From Lacicoccus halitifaciens (GTDB lineage: Bacteria > Bacillota > Bacilli > Staphylococcales > Salinicoccaceae), in assembly GCF_040544485.1 (NCBI RefSeq), contig NZ_JBDZDV010000006.1:62001-126000 (forward strand): DNA of 64,000 bases, read 5' to 3'. A program made the translations under genes and the position numbers. A model generated the notes under the pieces. That model ran no database searches. It saw only the letters and a list, made by a program, of their open reading frames with translations, and had not been told where the DNA came from. Positions 24,132 through 33,016 of the stretch are shown here, one piece after another (positions within the stretch are counted from its first letter, which is position 1; each line of letters begins with the position of its first letter).

Positions 24132-25832
24132 GTGCACGTACATTCGAAATTCAAAAGAAATTCAGAAGTCCGGGATTTGTACTTCATCGATCCTGTCCGG
24201 ACGATGACCGAAAAGACACATCGTCTGGACGAGGCACTGGCGGCAGCCGAAGCTTACATGAACGACGGATATTATGTAATCAGTGCGGTGACGTACGAAT
24301 CCTTCGCCCCTGAGGGGGAACAGTTCATCATCGGAGTGTTTGAAGATGAATGCGACCATGCGACGTTCATGGGCGCACGGGAGGCCGGGGCATATGAGAT
24401 GACCGAGCCGGAGTTCACGCAATCCCGTGATGAGATCATTCAAAACATCGAGCAGGTCAGGGAATATATCCGCGACGGCCACACATACCAGGTCAACTAT
24501 ACAACCAGACTGAAAGGGAAGTTCCGCGGGGACGGGCACACTTTATTCGAAACGCTGATGTCTTCAAACAACGGGGACTACGCCATGTACATCGAATATG
24601 GGGACGAGCAGATCATCAGCTGCTCACCTGAGTTGTTCTTTGAGGTGGATGCAGACAGGACGATCAGGACCCGTCCCATGAAGGGGACGGCACCGCGGGG
24701 CCGAAGCCGGTCCGAGGATGAAGAGAACCGCATGTTCCTGAAAGAATCTAAGAAGGATATGGCGGAAAATGTGATGATCGTGGATCTGCTCAGGAATGAC
24801 ATTTCAAAGGTGGCTGCCAAAAACAGTGTCAGCGTGCCGGCACTTTTCACAATAGAAGAATATGCGACCGTCTTCCAGATGACGTCCACCGTCGAAGCGG
24901 AACTGAAGGAGGGCGCGGGCATCAACGATATAATGGCGGGTCTGTTCCCGTGCGGCTCGATCACCGGAGCGCCCAAAACGTCGACGATGAACATCATCAA
25001 TGCCCTTGAGGCGACGGAAAGAAAATATTACTGCGGTACACTCGGCATAATGTATCCGGGCGGGGAAATGGTTTTCAATGTACCCATCAGGACACTTTAC
25101 ATCGACGGCGGAGAGTACGTATACGGTGCAGGCGGCGGCATCACATATGATTCCATACCGGCTTCGGAATATGATGAGATCGTTGCGAAGACGGCCTTTT
25201 TGAAAAATGCCCAGTTTGAACTGATCGAGTCGATGCGACTTGAAGACGGGGTTGTCGCGCGCATCGACACTCATGCAGCACGGCTCCGGTCATCAGCTGA
25301 AAATTTCAATTTCAAACCGGCGGACTTCACCGGCAAAGTCCGTCATTATGTGGAATCCCGCGTTCTGATGGACGGCCTGTATAAGCTCCGGGTGACGCAG
25401 GATCAGCACGGGGACCTGAAGATTTCCCATGCACCCATATCGGATGAAGGGGCTGCCCGCGCCCTGCTGCATCAGGAACCGATGTCCGGGGTACCGGAAT
25501 TCATTGAGAATAAGACGACAGTGAGGTATCATTACAAAATACCGGACGATGATTTCAAGATCGTTTTATACTATAATGAAAAACGACAGCTGACAGAGTT
25601 CAATATAGGCAATCTCGTCATCCAGGAGGAAGGGGAGTACTTCACGCCATCTTTAAATACCGGTATTTTGAACGGTGTGATGAGGCGGACCCTGCTGGAT
25701 GAGGGAAAGGTCACTGAGAAAGATTACATCGTGGATGACTTCATCGAGAAGTACGAAGCAGGCCGGATTTCCGTCCATATGATTAATAGTGTCCGTGGTT
25801 GGCTGAAGATCAGACTAACAATACAGAGGTGA
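24132..25832 (+). CDS. pabB: PabB-PabC fusion: aminodeoxychorismate synthase component I / aminodeoxychorismate lyase
   Basis: A 566-residue two-domain enzyme. Residues about 90-360 are a chorismate-binding domain (GHTYQVNYTTRLKG; IRTRPMKGTAPRGRS; MIVDLLRNDISKV; PCGSITGAPKTSTM) that makes 4-amino-4-deoxychorismate. Residues about 370-566 resemble fold-IV PLP lyase PabC, with the likely PLP Lys in NKTTVRYHY, then EFNIGNLVI and TPSLNTGILNGVMRR. It would carry out both steps to p-aminobenzoate. GTG 24132 follows GGAGG by 7 bases and lies 2 bases after the pabA stop. Confidence 0.93.
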   Translation: MHVHSKFKRNSEVRDLYFIDPVRTMTEKTHRLDEALAAAEAYMNDGYYVISAVTYESFAPEGEQFIIGVFEDECDHATFMGAREAGAYEMTEPEFTQSRDEIIQNIEQVREYIRDGHTYQVNYTTRLKGKFRGDGHTLFETLMSSNNGDYAMYIEYGDEQIISCSPELFFEVDADRTIRTRPMKGTAPRGRSRSEDEENRMFLKESKKDMAENVMIVDLLRNDISKVAAKNSVSVPALFTIEEYATVFQMTSTVEAELKEGAGINDIMAGLFPCGSITGAPKTSTMNIINALEATERKYYCGTLGIMYPGGEMVFNVPIRTLYIDGGEYVYGAGGGITYDSIPASEYDEIVAKTAFLKNAQFELIESMRLEDGVVARIDTHAARLRSSAENFNFKPADFTGKVRHYVESRVLMDGLYKLRVTQDQHGDLKISHAPISDEGAARALLHQEPMSGVPEFIENKTTVRYHYKIPDDDFKIVLYYNEKRQLTEFNIGNLVIQEEGEYFTPSLNTGILNGVMRRTLLDEGKVTEKDYIVDDFIEKYEAGRISVHMINSVRGWLKIRLTIQR

Positions 25833-25836
25833 AAAG

Positions 25837-26046
25837 ATGTTAACTTTTTTGCTGATACTGCTGCTGATCGGTATCGTACTATTCACACATTTTGTCGTAA
25901 CATATCTAATTGAAAATAACCTTAAGATGATTGGTGTACTGGTCGGCTTTGTCGGTCTGATCGCAGCGATGATGATCGTTTATTTCATCATGACCAATAT
26001 CACCGGATTCGCAGCCGGGGAACTGGACTTTTTCTATAATAATTAA
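25837..26046 (+). CDS. Small two-helix membrane protein, function unknown
   Basis: A 69-residue very hydrophobic protein: helix 1 about 3-25 (FLLILLLIGIVLFTHFVVTY), helix 2 about 32-55 (MIGVLVGFVGLIAAMMIVYF), and an acidic end ELDFFYNN. GAGGTG precedes ATG 25837, 4 bases after the pabBC stop, so it is cotranscribed with folate genes. I do not recognise a family. Confidence 0.7.
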   Translation: MLTFLLILLLIGIVLFTHFVVTYLIENNLKMIGVLVGFVGLIAAMMIVYFIMTNITGFAAGELDFFYNN

Positions 26047-26063
26047 TTTCTGGAGGGACGAAG

Positions 26064-26321
26064 ATGTTTTTTGCCAATGGTGACCGTGCGGTTACATATC
26101 AGCAGAATGAAGTGATCGACGCGGCTGTGCTCGAACGTCTGAACAATGCATTCAATAAGACGGAACATGTATATCTGAACGAGATGATCACGACCGAGCA
26201 TACATTGACTTTCATGTACGAACCCGTGACGATCATGGAAGCCCACAATACGATTGAACCTTGTGATATCGTGGTGGAGGAAGCACGCAATTTTCTAATT
26301 GAGAAGGGGTTTTTAAAGTGA
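26064..26321 (+). CDS. Small protein of unknown function, coupled to PxpC-like gene
   Basis: An 85-residue soluble protein (starts MFFANGDRAVTYQQNE, ends ARNFLIEKGFLK). TGGAGGGA precedes ATG 26064, and the stop overlaps the next GTG start by 4 bases, so it is translated together with the PxpC-like protein. Contains a single Cys (EPCDIVVEE). No known domain was recognised. The position before a carboxyltransferase-like protein, where PxpB would sit in other genomes, may mean it is a partner, but it is far too short to be PxpB. Confidence 0.7.
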   Translation: MFFANGDRAVTYQQNEVIDAAVLERLNNAFNKTEHVYLNEMITTEHTLTFMYEPVTIMEAHNTIEPCDIVVEEARNFLIEKGFLK

Positions 26322-27259
26322 GTTTAATCATTCAGGACAGCGGCCTGTTTTCAATCGTTCAAAGCTTGGATAAAAGACCTTCATCAAGAGGAAGCGAATA
26401 TAACGGTGCATGTGACAGACTTGCACATCAGCTGGCGAACCAGCTTGTCGGAAACGCGGCGGACGACCTGACCATCGAGATGACGGTGAGGCCGGCAACT
26501 ATCAAGTTCACAGAGCCGACGATCATTGCATTTTCAGGTGCGGAATTCGTCGGGCGCTGCAATGGCCAGCCGGTCCATCCGAACAGGATTTACTTTTTCG
26601 ACCGCGGTGATGTTTTGGAATTCGTGGATACCCCGAGGGGCAACAGGATTTATCTGGCGGTGGCGGGCGGCATCGAAGCCGAGGGATCCAACATCCTGAA
26701 ATCGGGGGATGAAGTGGTGATGCGCCGGGATTATACCGTCCGGCATGATGAACTGTTCAATATGCTCCGCAATAAGAATATGGTGAACTGGGGCGTGGAC
26801 ATCTATTCACTCGTTGAGATATACATCTCAGACTTGTTCCATCTCGTGAGGCGTCCGGACGTCAGCGATGAAGTGTATGAAATGCTGGAAAATGCGGAAT
26901 TCACCGTCTCAAAAGAGAAGAACAGGGTATCGCTGCACCTGACGGGTAAGAAAATCACTCCGGCACCTTCGAACATCGTGCATCCCGGCATCAAAGGCGG
27001 GCTGTATCTGGCGGACGGCGCACCGATACTTGCACTGAATGACTTCAATCAGGCGACGACGGCTGAACATATCGGCACGATACCGTCGTATCATATGCAT
27101 AAATTGTCGCAGAAGCGGGCGGGGTCCAGGCTGAAATTCAAAGTGATCGATTGTGGTGACGCACACGCGAATTTATATGCCCAGGACCTGTGGGTGAAGA
27201 GCCTTTTCAAAGCGATCGATTACAAATTATCAAAAGAACTGGTCAAGGAAAAAATGTAA
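26318..27259 (+). CDS. Divergent PxpC/KipA-like (biotin-dependent carboxyltransferase fold) protein
   Basis: A 313-residue homologue of 5-oxoprolinase subunit C. The fold marks are present (IIQDSGLFSIVQS; LAHQLANQLVGNAADDLTIE; FSGAEFVGRCNGQPV; RIYLAVAGGI), but usual active-site stretches are changed. The family G-R-x-G and S-G-A-M-D motifs read LDKRPSS and NGACD, and the D-R-Q-T-T-G-G-Y motif reads NDFNQATTAEHI. PxpA and PxpB are not adjacent. I infer loss or change of catalytic function. GTG 26318 overlaps the previous stop. Confidence 0.8.
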   Translation: MSLIIQDSGLFSIVQSLDKRPSSRGSEYNGACDRLAHQLANQLVGNAADDLTIEMTVRPATIKFTEPTIIAFSGAEFVGRCNGQPVHPNRIYFFDRGDVLEFVDTPRGNRIYLAVAGGIEAEGSNILKSGDEVVMRRDYTVRHDELFNMLRNKNMVNWGVDIYSLVEIYISDLFHLVRRPDVSDEVYEMLENAEFTVSKEKNRVSLHLTGKKITPAPSNIVHPGIKGGLYLADGAPILALNDFNQATTAEHIGTIPSYHMHKLSQKRAGSRLKFKVIDCGDAHANLYAQDLWVKSLFKAIDYKLSKELVKEKM

Positions 27260-27264
27260 AGCGG

Positions 27265-27299
27265 AACATCTGGAGTATTTCCAGATGTTTTTATTTTTT
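27265..27299 (+). terminator. Terminator after the PxpC-like gene
   Basis: AACATCTGGA / TCCAGATGTT stem with loop GTATT and T-rich tail. Confidence 0.9.
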
Positions 27300-27395
27300 A
27301 AATGATGATTAATCCAACAAAAGAACCCGGAAATCATGTATAATGTATATCATTAATTATTGTGAAAATCAGGCTTTAAACGGTGGGATGAAGTT

Positions 27396-29216
27396 ATGAT
27401 AGAGATGACATTGAAAAAATACTTTGGATTCAAGACATTCAGGCCCAAACAGCGTCAGATCATCGAGGCTGTAAACAGTGGCGCGAACACCCTTGGCGTT
27501 TTACCGACCGGGTCGGGGAAATCACTGTGTTTCCAGGTGCCGGGCCTGCAGGCCGAAGGCGTGACCCTTGTCATATCGCCATTGATCTCCTTGATGAAGG
27601 ATCAGGTCGGAAACCTTAAGCAGATGGGCATTCCTGCGGAATATTTGAATTCCACATTGAAGAAAAAAGATGAGGAACGCATCATGAGGGAGGGGCTCGA
27701 AGGCCGGTATAAATTTTTATACGTGGCGCCCGAACGCTTCAACAACGATGAGTTCCGCGAGTTTGTCGGAAAGCTGGACATACCGCTCGTCGCCTTTGAC
27801 GAAGCGCACTGCATCTCCAAATGGGGTCATGATTTCAGGCCGAGCTACCAGGAGGTCATTCCGACGATCAATGCACTGATACCGGATGCGGCTTTCGTCG
27901 CCCTGACGGCGACGGCGACCGAAGAGGTGCAGGAGAATATACAGGAGCTTCTGGACATCTGTGATGAAAATGTGGTGCTTTCCAGCATCAAACGCGATAA
28001 TCTGCATTTATCGGTGAACAAGACGTACCAGCGGGATCAGTTCATACTTTCCTACATCGAGGAACGCGGGGATGTTTCAGGCATCGTCTATGCGGCCACA
28101 AGGGCCGAAGTCGAAAAGATTTCAGCCTACCTGGCCGACCATGGTGTAAATAATGTGATCTACCACGGCGGCCTCGGCAAAAAGGAGCGGGATGTCAACC
28201 AGCATGCATTCCTGACCGGTGACGTCCCGGTCGTCGTCGCGACAAATGCTTTCGGCATGGGGATCGACAAGCCGGATATCCGCTTCATCATCCATCATAA
28301 TCTGCCGGGCGACCTTGAGAGCTATTATCAGGAAATCGGCCGTGCCGGCCGTGATGGGAGGATCAGTGAATGCATCCTCCTCTCCAGTCAGCGTGATGTG
28401 AACCTGCACCAGTTCTTCATCGACCGATCAAACGGGTCCGAGCAGCATAAAGATCATATGCGCAGCAAACTGGATAAGATGATCCAGTACAACCGCACAT
28501 CGAAATGCCTGATGAGCTTCATGGTGAAATATTTTGATGCGGATGAATATGTGACTTCATGCGGCCGCTGCGGGAACTGTCTGAGCACAGAACGCACCTA
28601 CAATATGAAAGAGGAGGCGGCGGCGGTGCTGGAGCTGATCCGTCATACCGGACCCTCCCTGACAAAAGAACATATCATCCAGGTGCTGAGGGGGGAACGC
28701 AGCGAGGATGTCATTTCGGACGCTTTGGACCAGTCCCCTCATTTCGGCAGCATGTCCAGTTATCTGACCGGGGAGGTCCATCATATTCTGGATGAACTGA
28801 TTCTGAGCGGGTACCTCCATCACGAAGACCAGCACCTCCGGCTGGTGGAGAAGAGCCGGGAAGTGCTGTCGGGTGAGGCCGATATCTATACCGTACCTTT
28901 CCGCAAGCAGCTCAAAGAGAAGGTGGAGATCTCCACCGCTTCCTCGCCCAATGAGAAATTGTATCAGAAGCTTGTCGGCAAAAGGGCGGCGCTCGCAAAA
29001 AAACGCGGGCTGGAGCCGGGCAGCATATTCACCGATGCGACATTAAAAGAATTTGCCAAAAAGATGCCCGTGTCCAAACAGGACATGATAAAGATCGACG
29101 GTGTCGGCAATTATAAGCTGAAGCACTACTGCCCGCACTTTTTGAAGATCATCAAACAGCACAAGGAAAAACAGGATGCCTACAAAATAGAGGGGAAAAA
29201 GGGAATCCCCACTTAA
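27396..29216 (+). CDS. recQ: ATP-dependent DNA helicase RecQ
   Basis: A 606-residue 3'-5' superfamily 2 helicase for replication-fork and recombination repair. Helicase motifs: RPKQRQII (motif 0), Walker A PTGSGKS (37-43), DEAH (135-138), LTATATEEV, the HHNLPGDLESYYQEIGRAGR motif VI. The zinc site has the C-x2-C-x2-C pattern CGRCGNC after an earlier Cys in SKCLMSF, and an HRDC domain spans about 515-590 (LYQKLVGKRAALAKKRG). GGTGGGATG precedes ATG 27396. Confidence 0.96.
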   Translation: MIEMTLKKYFGFKTFRPKQRQIIEAVNSGANTLGVLPTGSGKSLCFQVPGLQAEGVTLVISPLISLMKDQVGNLKQMGIPAEYLNSTLKKKDEERIMREGLEGRYKFLYVAPERFNNDEFREFVGKLDIPLVAFDEAHCISKWGHDFRPSYQEVIPTINALIPDAAFVALTATATEEVQENIQELLDICDENVVLSSIKRDNLHLSVNKTYQRDQFILSYIEERGDVSGIVYAATRAEVEKISAYLADHGVNNVIYHGGLGKKERDVNQHAFLTGDVPVVVATNAFGMGIDKPDIRFIIHHNLPGDLESYYQEIGRAGRDGRISECILLSSQRDVNLHQFFIDRSNGSEQHKDHMRSKLDKMIQYNRTSKCLMSFMVKYFDADEYVTSCGRCGNCLSTERTYNMKEEAAAVLELIRHTGPSLTKEHIIQVLRGERSEDVISDALDQSPHFGSMSSYLTGEVHHILDELILSGYLHHEDQHLRLVEKSREVLSGEADIYTVPFRKQLKEKVEISTASSPNEKLYQKLVGKRAALAKKRGLEPGSIFTDATLKEFAKKMPVSKQDMIKIDGVGNYKLKHYCPHFLKIIKQHKEKQDAYKIEGKKGIPT

Positions 29217-29229
29217 AAAATAAAAAAAC

Positions 29230-29260
29230 GACGATCAATTCCAATGGATTGATCGTCATT
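29230..29260. terminator. Bidirectional terminator between recQ and the EamA gene
   Basis: GACGATCAAT / ATTGATCGTC stem with an A run before and TT-rich tail after, between converging genes. Confidence 0.85.
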
Positions 29261-29280
29261 TTAATGGATGCAGCCACCTC

Positions 29281-30138
29281 TCAGGCCTCTTTCGGCCTGC
29301 GGTTCTTCATATACATATAATAGCTTGCCCCGAATATGATGAAATAGCCGATGAAGGACAGGGCATCCGGCACCTCGCCCAATATGAAGATGCTGAGCAG
29401 GGCCGTGAAAATGATGGTCGAGTAGAAGAATATCGATATTTCCCTGGCCGGTGCGAAACTGTAGGCGATCGTCAGGCCGAACTGGCCGAACGCTGCAAAT
29501 ATGCCGGCAAGTATGAGCATGATCCACTGGTCGAAGGTCATCGGCTCATACTGGTAGATGAAAAACGGCAGCAGCGCCACTGTTGAGAATGCGGAGAAGT
29601 AAAATACGACCGTATAGAACCTCTCACGGCTGCCGAGCACCCTTAAGACCGTATATGCACCGGCAGCCATCAAAGCACCGAGCAGTCCGAGCAGCGCATA
29701 GATGGTATCACTCGACATTGAGGGCTTGATGATGAAGACGGCCCCGGCAAGGGCGATGATGATGGAGCTCATCTGGTATCTCCTTATGTATTCCTTGAGG
29801 AAGATCGCACACAGAAGGATCGTGAAAAACGGGCTCATCTTATTCAGGATCTCGGCATCACTCAGCACCATGCGGTCGATCACATAGAAATTCAAAAGCA
29901 CACCGGCAAGTCCGAGGGTGGACCGGAGGAGCAGCAGCCCCTGGTTCTCCTTATGGCCGAAGAGTTTCTCCTTGTAATAGATGACGAAGGCAAGAGCAAT
30001 CCCCATGGATATGAAATTTCTGAAGAACGTTTTCTGTACGGTCGGCAGGTCGCCGCTGTACTTGACGAAGAAGGCCATCAGGCTGAAGCCCAGCGATGAT
30101 ATAAGCAGCGCGATGATGCCTTTTGTAGTGTTGCTCAT
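29281..30138 (-). CDS. EamA/DMT family transporter
   Basis: A 285-residue, 10-helix drug/metabolite transporter with two EamA repeats (about 5-135 and 150-275). First repeat: GIIALLISSLGFSLMAFFVK; second: ALLGLLGALMAAGAYTVLRV; it ends with the basic MKNRRPKEA. The substrate cannot be read from sequence. AAGGAG lies about 12 bases before ATG 30138, a wide spacing. Confidence 0.9.
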   Translation of the reverse strand: MSNTTKGIIALLISSLGFSLMAFFVKYSGDLPTVQKTFFRNFISMGIALAFVIYYKEKLFGHKENQGLLLLRSTLGLAGVLLNFYVIDRMVLSDAEILNKMSPFFTILLCAIFLKEYIRRYQMSSIIIALAGAVFIIKPSMSSDTIYALLGLLGALMAAGAYTVLRVLGSRERFYTVVFYFSAFSTVALLPFFIYQYEPMTFDQWIMLILAGIFAAFGQFGLTIAYSFAPAREISIFFYSTIIFTALLSIFILGEVPDALSFIGYFIIFGASYYMYMKNRRPKEA

Positions 30139-30358
30139 TGCAGATCAGAACTCCTTATTTTAAGTTTGCATTAAATTTCAATAAAAAAAGGGGAATTAAA
30201 AACCTTAAAAAAAATATTAAATATTTACTGATACAGTATATCATAGCCGCACCAGTGCTTAGCTGAATTCCGGGTGTAAATTACGCCATGAAACTTAATG
30301 AAATAAGGAAATTTTTCCATTGATAAATAAATTTCTTTATGGCAAGATAAAACTAACA
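30139..30358. other. AT-rich non-coding stretch upstream of nrdIEF
   Basis: Between the EamA start and the first NrdR box I see no credible gene. The stretch is clearly richer in A+T than the flanks. A 77-codon minus-strand frame at 30225-30458 has no Shine-Dalgarno and covers the regulatory sites, so it is not called. Confidence 0.6.
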
Positions 30359-30406
30359 AAACAATATATAGTGTGTGAAAATATTTTGGGGCACCATATA
30401 TTGTGG
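30359..30406. promoter_or_regulatory. Pair of NrdR boxes before nrdIEF
   Basis: Box 1 at 30359-30374 (AAACAATATATAGTGT) and box 2 at 30391-30406 (GCACCATATATTGTGG) fit the NrdR pattern acaCwATATATwGtgt. Their starts are 32 bases apart, three helical turns, the spacing known for cooperative NrdR binding. A candidate promoter (TTGGGG at 30386, TACACT at 30409) lies within them. Confidence 0.85.
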
Positions 30407-30459
30407 TATACACTAATAATGTGATGTCTGGATAAAACATACAGACGGCTGAAGACATT

Positions 30460-30473
30460 CGAACGTATGTTCG
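30460..30473. promoter_or_regulatory. LexA (SOS) box before nrdI
   Basis: CGAACGTATGTTCG is a perfect palindrome that fits the Gram-positive LexA consensus CGAAC-RNRY-GTTYG exactly. It lies 61 bases before the nrdI start and downstream of the NrdR boxes. Confidence 0.75.
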
Positions 30474-30520
30474 TTTTCTTTGTTTTCAGGGTAGTATGAT
30501 TGTGAAGGGGGATGGACGGT

Positions 30521-30928
30521 GTGATGATTGCATTCTATTCCATGACCGGTAACGTCAGACGGTTCATAAAAGGCTCAAATCTGGAAGCACAGTATGAATT
30601 ATACGAGATTACTGAAGCAAACAAAAATGATAAGATTTCAGAACCCTTTGTACTGGTGACCAGCACTTACGGCTTCGGCGGCGTGCCGGACCCCGTTGAA
30701 AGTTTTCTTCAGGTGAACCATGCCGGTCTGCTGGCCGTGGCGTCTAGCGGCAACCGCAACTGGGGGAGCAATTTTGCCAAAGCGGGTGAGCATATCCGGG
30801 AACAGTACCGTGTGCCGCTGCTGATGAAATTTGAATTACACGGCTCGGAAAAAGACAGAGAATCATTTAAAGAGAAAGTAGGGAGTTTTAATGAAAGTAT
30901 TGGACGAGAAGAAGTACAATCACATTGA
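30521..30928 (+). CDS. nrdI: Ribonucleotide reductase flavodoxin NrdI
   Basis: A flavodoxin-like protein of about 135 residues that generates the oxidant to assemble the manganese-tyrosyl cofactor of NrdF. Motifs: the FMN phosphate loop YSMTGNVRRF, TSTYGFGGVPDPV and SSGNRNWGSNFAKAG. GTG 30521 lies 9 bases after GAAGGGGG; ATG 30512 is too close to that site and ATG 30524 is also possible. Its 3' end overlaps nrdE by 38 bases. Confidence 0.93.
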   Translation: MMIAFYSMTGNVRRFIKGSNLEAQYELYEITEANKNDKISEPFVLVTSTYGFGGVPDPVESFLQVNHAGLLAVASSGNRNWGSNFAKAGEHIREQYRVPLLMKFELHGSEKDRESFKEKVGSFNESIGREEVQSH

Positions 30929-32996
30929 ACTTAATAATGAAGTGACGAAAAGGGATGAATCCGGATTTTACCAGCTCCATAAGGACCTGGAGGCACTGGA
31001 GGTCTTCATGGAGGAAGTGGAGGATAAGACGATTCATTTTGATACCGAACTCGAAAGGCTCCACTATTTGGTCGACAATGATTTTTATTATGATCTGTTC
31101 AAGGAGTATACCGAGGAGCAGGTCACCGAGATCGTGGACTATGCAAATTCACTGCCGTTCCAATTCAAGAGCTACATGGCGGCGAGCAAGTTCTTCAAAG
31201 ACTACACATTGAAGACGAATGATAAGAAGCATTACCTGGAAGACTATAAGCAGCACGTCGTGATCGTCGCCCTGTATCTCTCCAAAGGCGATACGGACCA
31301 GGCGAAGCGTCTGATCAATTCGATGATTGAGCAGCGCTACCAGCCTGCGACACCGACCTTCCTGAATGCGGGCCGTGCGCGCCGCGGAGAGATGGTGTCA
31401 TGCTTCCTCCTGGAGACGGATGACAGCCTGAATTCGATCAACTATATCGATTCGACTGCAAAACAGCTGTCGAAGATCGGCGGCGGTGTCGCGATCAACT
31501 TATCCAAACTGCGTGCACGCGGCGAGGCGATCAAAGGCATCGAAGGCGTGGCAAAAGGGGTGCTCCCGGTGGCCAAGGCGTTGGAGAACGGATTCGGTTA
31601 CGCCGACCAGCTGGGCCAGCGTCCGGGCGCAGGTGCAGTTTACCTGAACATCTTCCATTACGACCTGCCTGAATTCCTCGACACCAAAAAAGTGAACGCG
31701 GATGAGGATCTTCGCCTTGCAACGATCTCGACAGGGCTCGTCATACCGTCCAAATTCTTCGAACTGGCCAAAAACAATGAGCCATTCTACCTGTTCGCAC
31801 CGCACACGGTCGAAAGGGAGTACGGGGAAACTCTCGATGATATGGACATTGATGCAATGTACGATAAATTGGTTGCGAACGACAACGTCAAAAAGCGCAA
31901 GTTTGATGCGCGTGACATGCTGAACACGATTGCACAGACACAGCTCCAGTCGGGCTATCCTTACATCATGTTCAAAGATAATGCCAACAAGGTGCACCCG
32001 CTGAAAGAAATCGGCGACATCAAGATCAGCAACCTGTGTACAGAAATCTTCCAGCTGCAGGAGACTTCAACGATCAATGATTACGGCATCGAAGATGAAA
32101 TCAGAAGGGATATTTCATGTAACCTCGGTTCACTGAACATCGCGAACGTCATGGATTCGAAGAAAATACGCGAATCCGTCCACGACGGCATCGAAGCGTT
32201 GACGGTCGTAAGCGACGACACTGAAATCGCAAATGCGCCGGGCGTCAAAAAAGCGAATGATGAACTGCATTCCGTCGGTCTCGGTGCGATGAACCTCCAC
32301 GGTTACCTGACTAAAAATAAAATTGCCTATGAATCCGAAGAAGCAAAAGACTTTGCCAATGTCTTCTTCATGATGCTCAACTACCATTCACTTGAAAAAT
32401 CGATGATGATCGCAACCGAGCGCGGCGAGACGTTCAAGGACTTTGAACTTTCGGATTATGCGACGGGCGAGTACTTCGAGAAATATGTGAATCATTCATA
32501 TGAACCGAAAACGGACAAAGTGAAGCCTTTATTCGAGGGGATTCATGTCCCGACGCCGGAAGACTGGGCGGAACTGCGCGACCAGGTGAAGGAAAACGGT
32601 CTTTATCATGCTTACCGCCTGGCGATCGCGCCGACACAGAGCATCTCCTATGTACAGAACGCGACAAGTTCGGTCATGCCGATCGTGGACACGATCGAAC
32701 GCAGGACGTACGGCAACTCGGAAACATTCTACCCGATGCCGTTCCTGTCGAAAGAGAACATGTGGTTCTACAAGAGTGCATTCAACGTGGATCAGATGAA
32801 ACTGATCGACCTGATCGCAACGATCCAGGAACATATTGATCAGGGCATCAGTACAATCCTTTACGTAAACTCGGAAATTTCAACGCGCGAACTTTCGAGA
32901 CTGTATATTTATGCACATCATAAAGGTCTCAAATCACTGTACTATACGAGAAACAAATTACTCAGCGTTGAAGAATGTACAAGCTGTTCAGTTTAA
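30891..32996 (+). CDS. nrdE: Class Ib ribonucleoside-diphosphate reductase alpha subunit NrdE
   Basis: A 701-residue catalytic subunit that reduces ribonucleoside diphosphates. Visible: QPATPTFLNAGRARRGEMVS with the first active-site Cys shortly after (SCFLLE), ISCNLGSLNIANVM, the radical-transfer Tyr area near the C-terminus, and the redox tail EECTSCSV that is reduced by NrdH-type redoxins. AGGGAG precedes ATG 30891, inside nrdI. No nrdH gene is in the operon. Confidence 0.97.
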   Translation: MKVLDEKKYNHIELNNEVTKRDESGFYQLHKDLEALEVFMEEVEDKTIHFDTELERLHYLVDNDFYYDLFKEYTEEQVTEIVDYANSLPFQFKSYMAASKFFKDYTLKTNDKKHYLEDYKQHVVIVALYLSKGDTDQAKRLINSMIEQRYQPATPTFLNAGRARRGEMVSCFLLETDDSLNSINYIDSTAKQLSKIGGGVAINLSKLRARGEAIKGIEGVAKGVLPVAKALENGFGYADQLGQRPGAGAVYLNIFHYDLPEFLDTKKVNADEDLRLATISTGLVIPSKFFELAKNNEPFYLFAPHTVEREYGETLDDMDIDAMYDKLVANDNVKKRKFDARDMLNTIAQTQLQSGYPYIMFKDNANKVHPLKEIGDIKISNLCTEIFQLQETSTINDYGIEDEIRRDISCNLGSLNIANVMDSKKIRESVHDGIEALTVVSDDTEIANAPGVKKANDELHSVGLGAMNLHGYLTKNKIAYESEEAKDFANVFFMMLNYHSLEKSMMIATERGETFKDFELSDYATGEYFEKYVNHSYEPKTDKVKPLFEGIHVPTPEDWAELRDQVKENGLYHAYRLAIAPTQSISYVQNATSSVMPIVDTIERRTYGNSETFYPMPFLSKENMWFYKSAFNVDQMKLIDLIATIQEHIDQGISTILYVNSEISTRELSRLYIYAHHKGLKSLYYTRNKLLSVEECTSCSV

Positions 32997-33016
32997 TAGA
33001 TGAAGGAGTCATATAA

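Noticed and set aside
30225..30458. A 77-codon minus-strand frame between the EamA gene and nrdI
   Set aside because: No Shine-Dalgarno; it overlaps the NrdR boxes and lies in AT-rich regulatory DNA.
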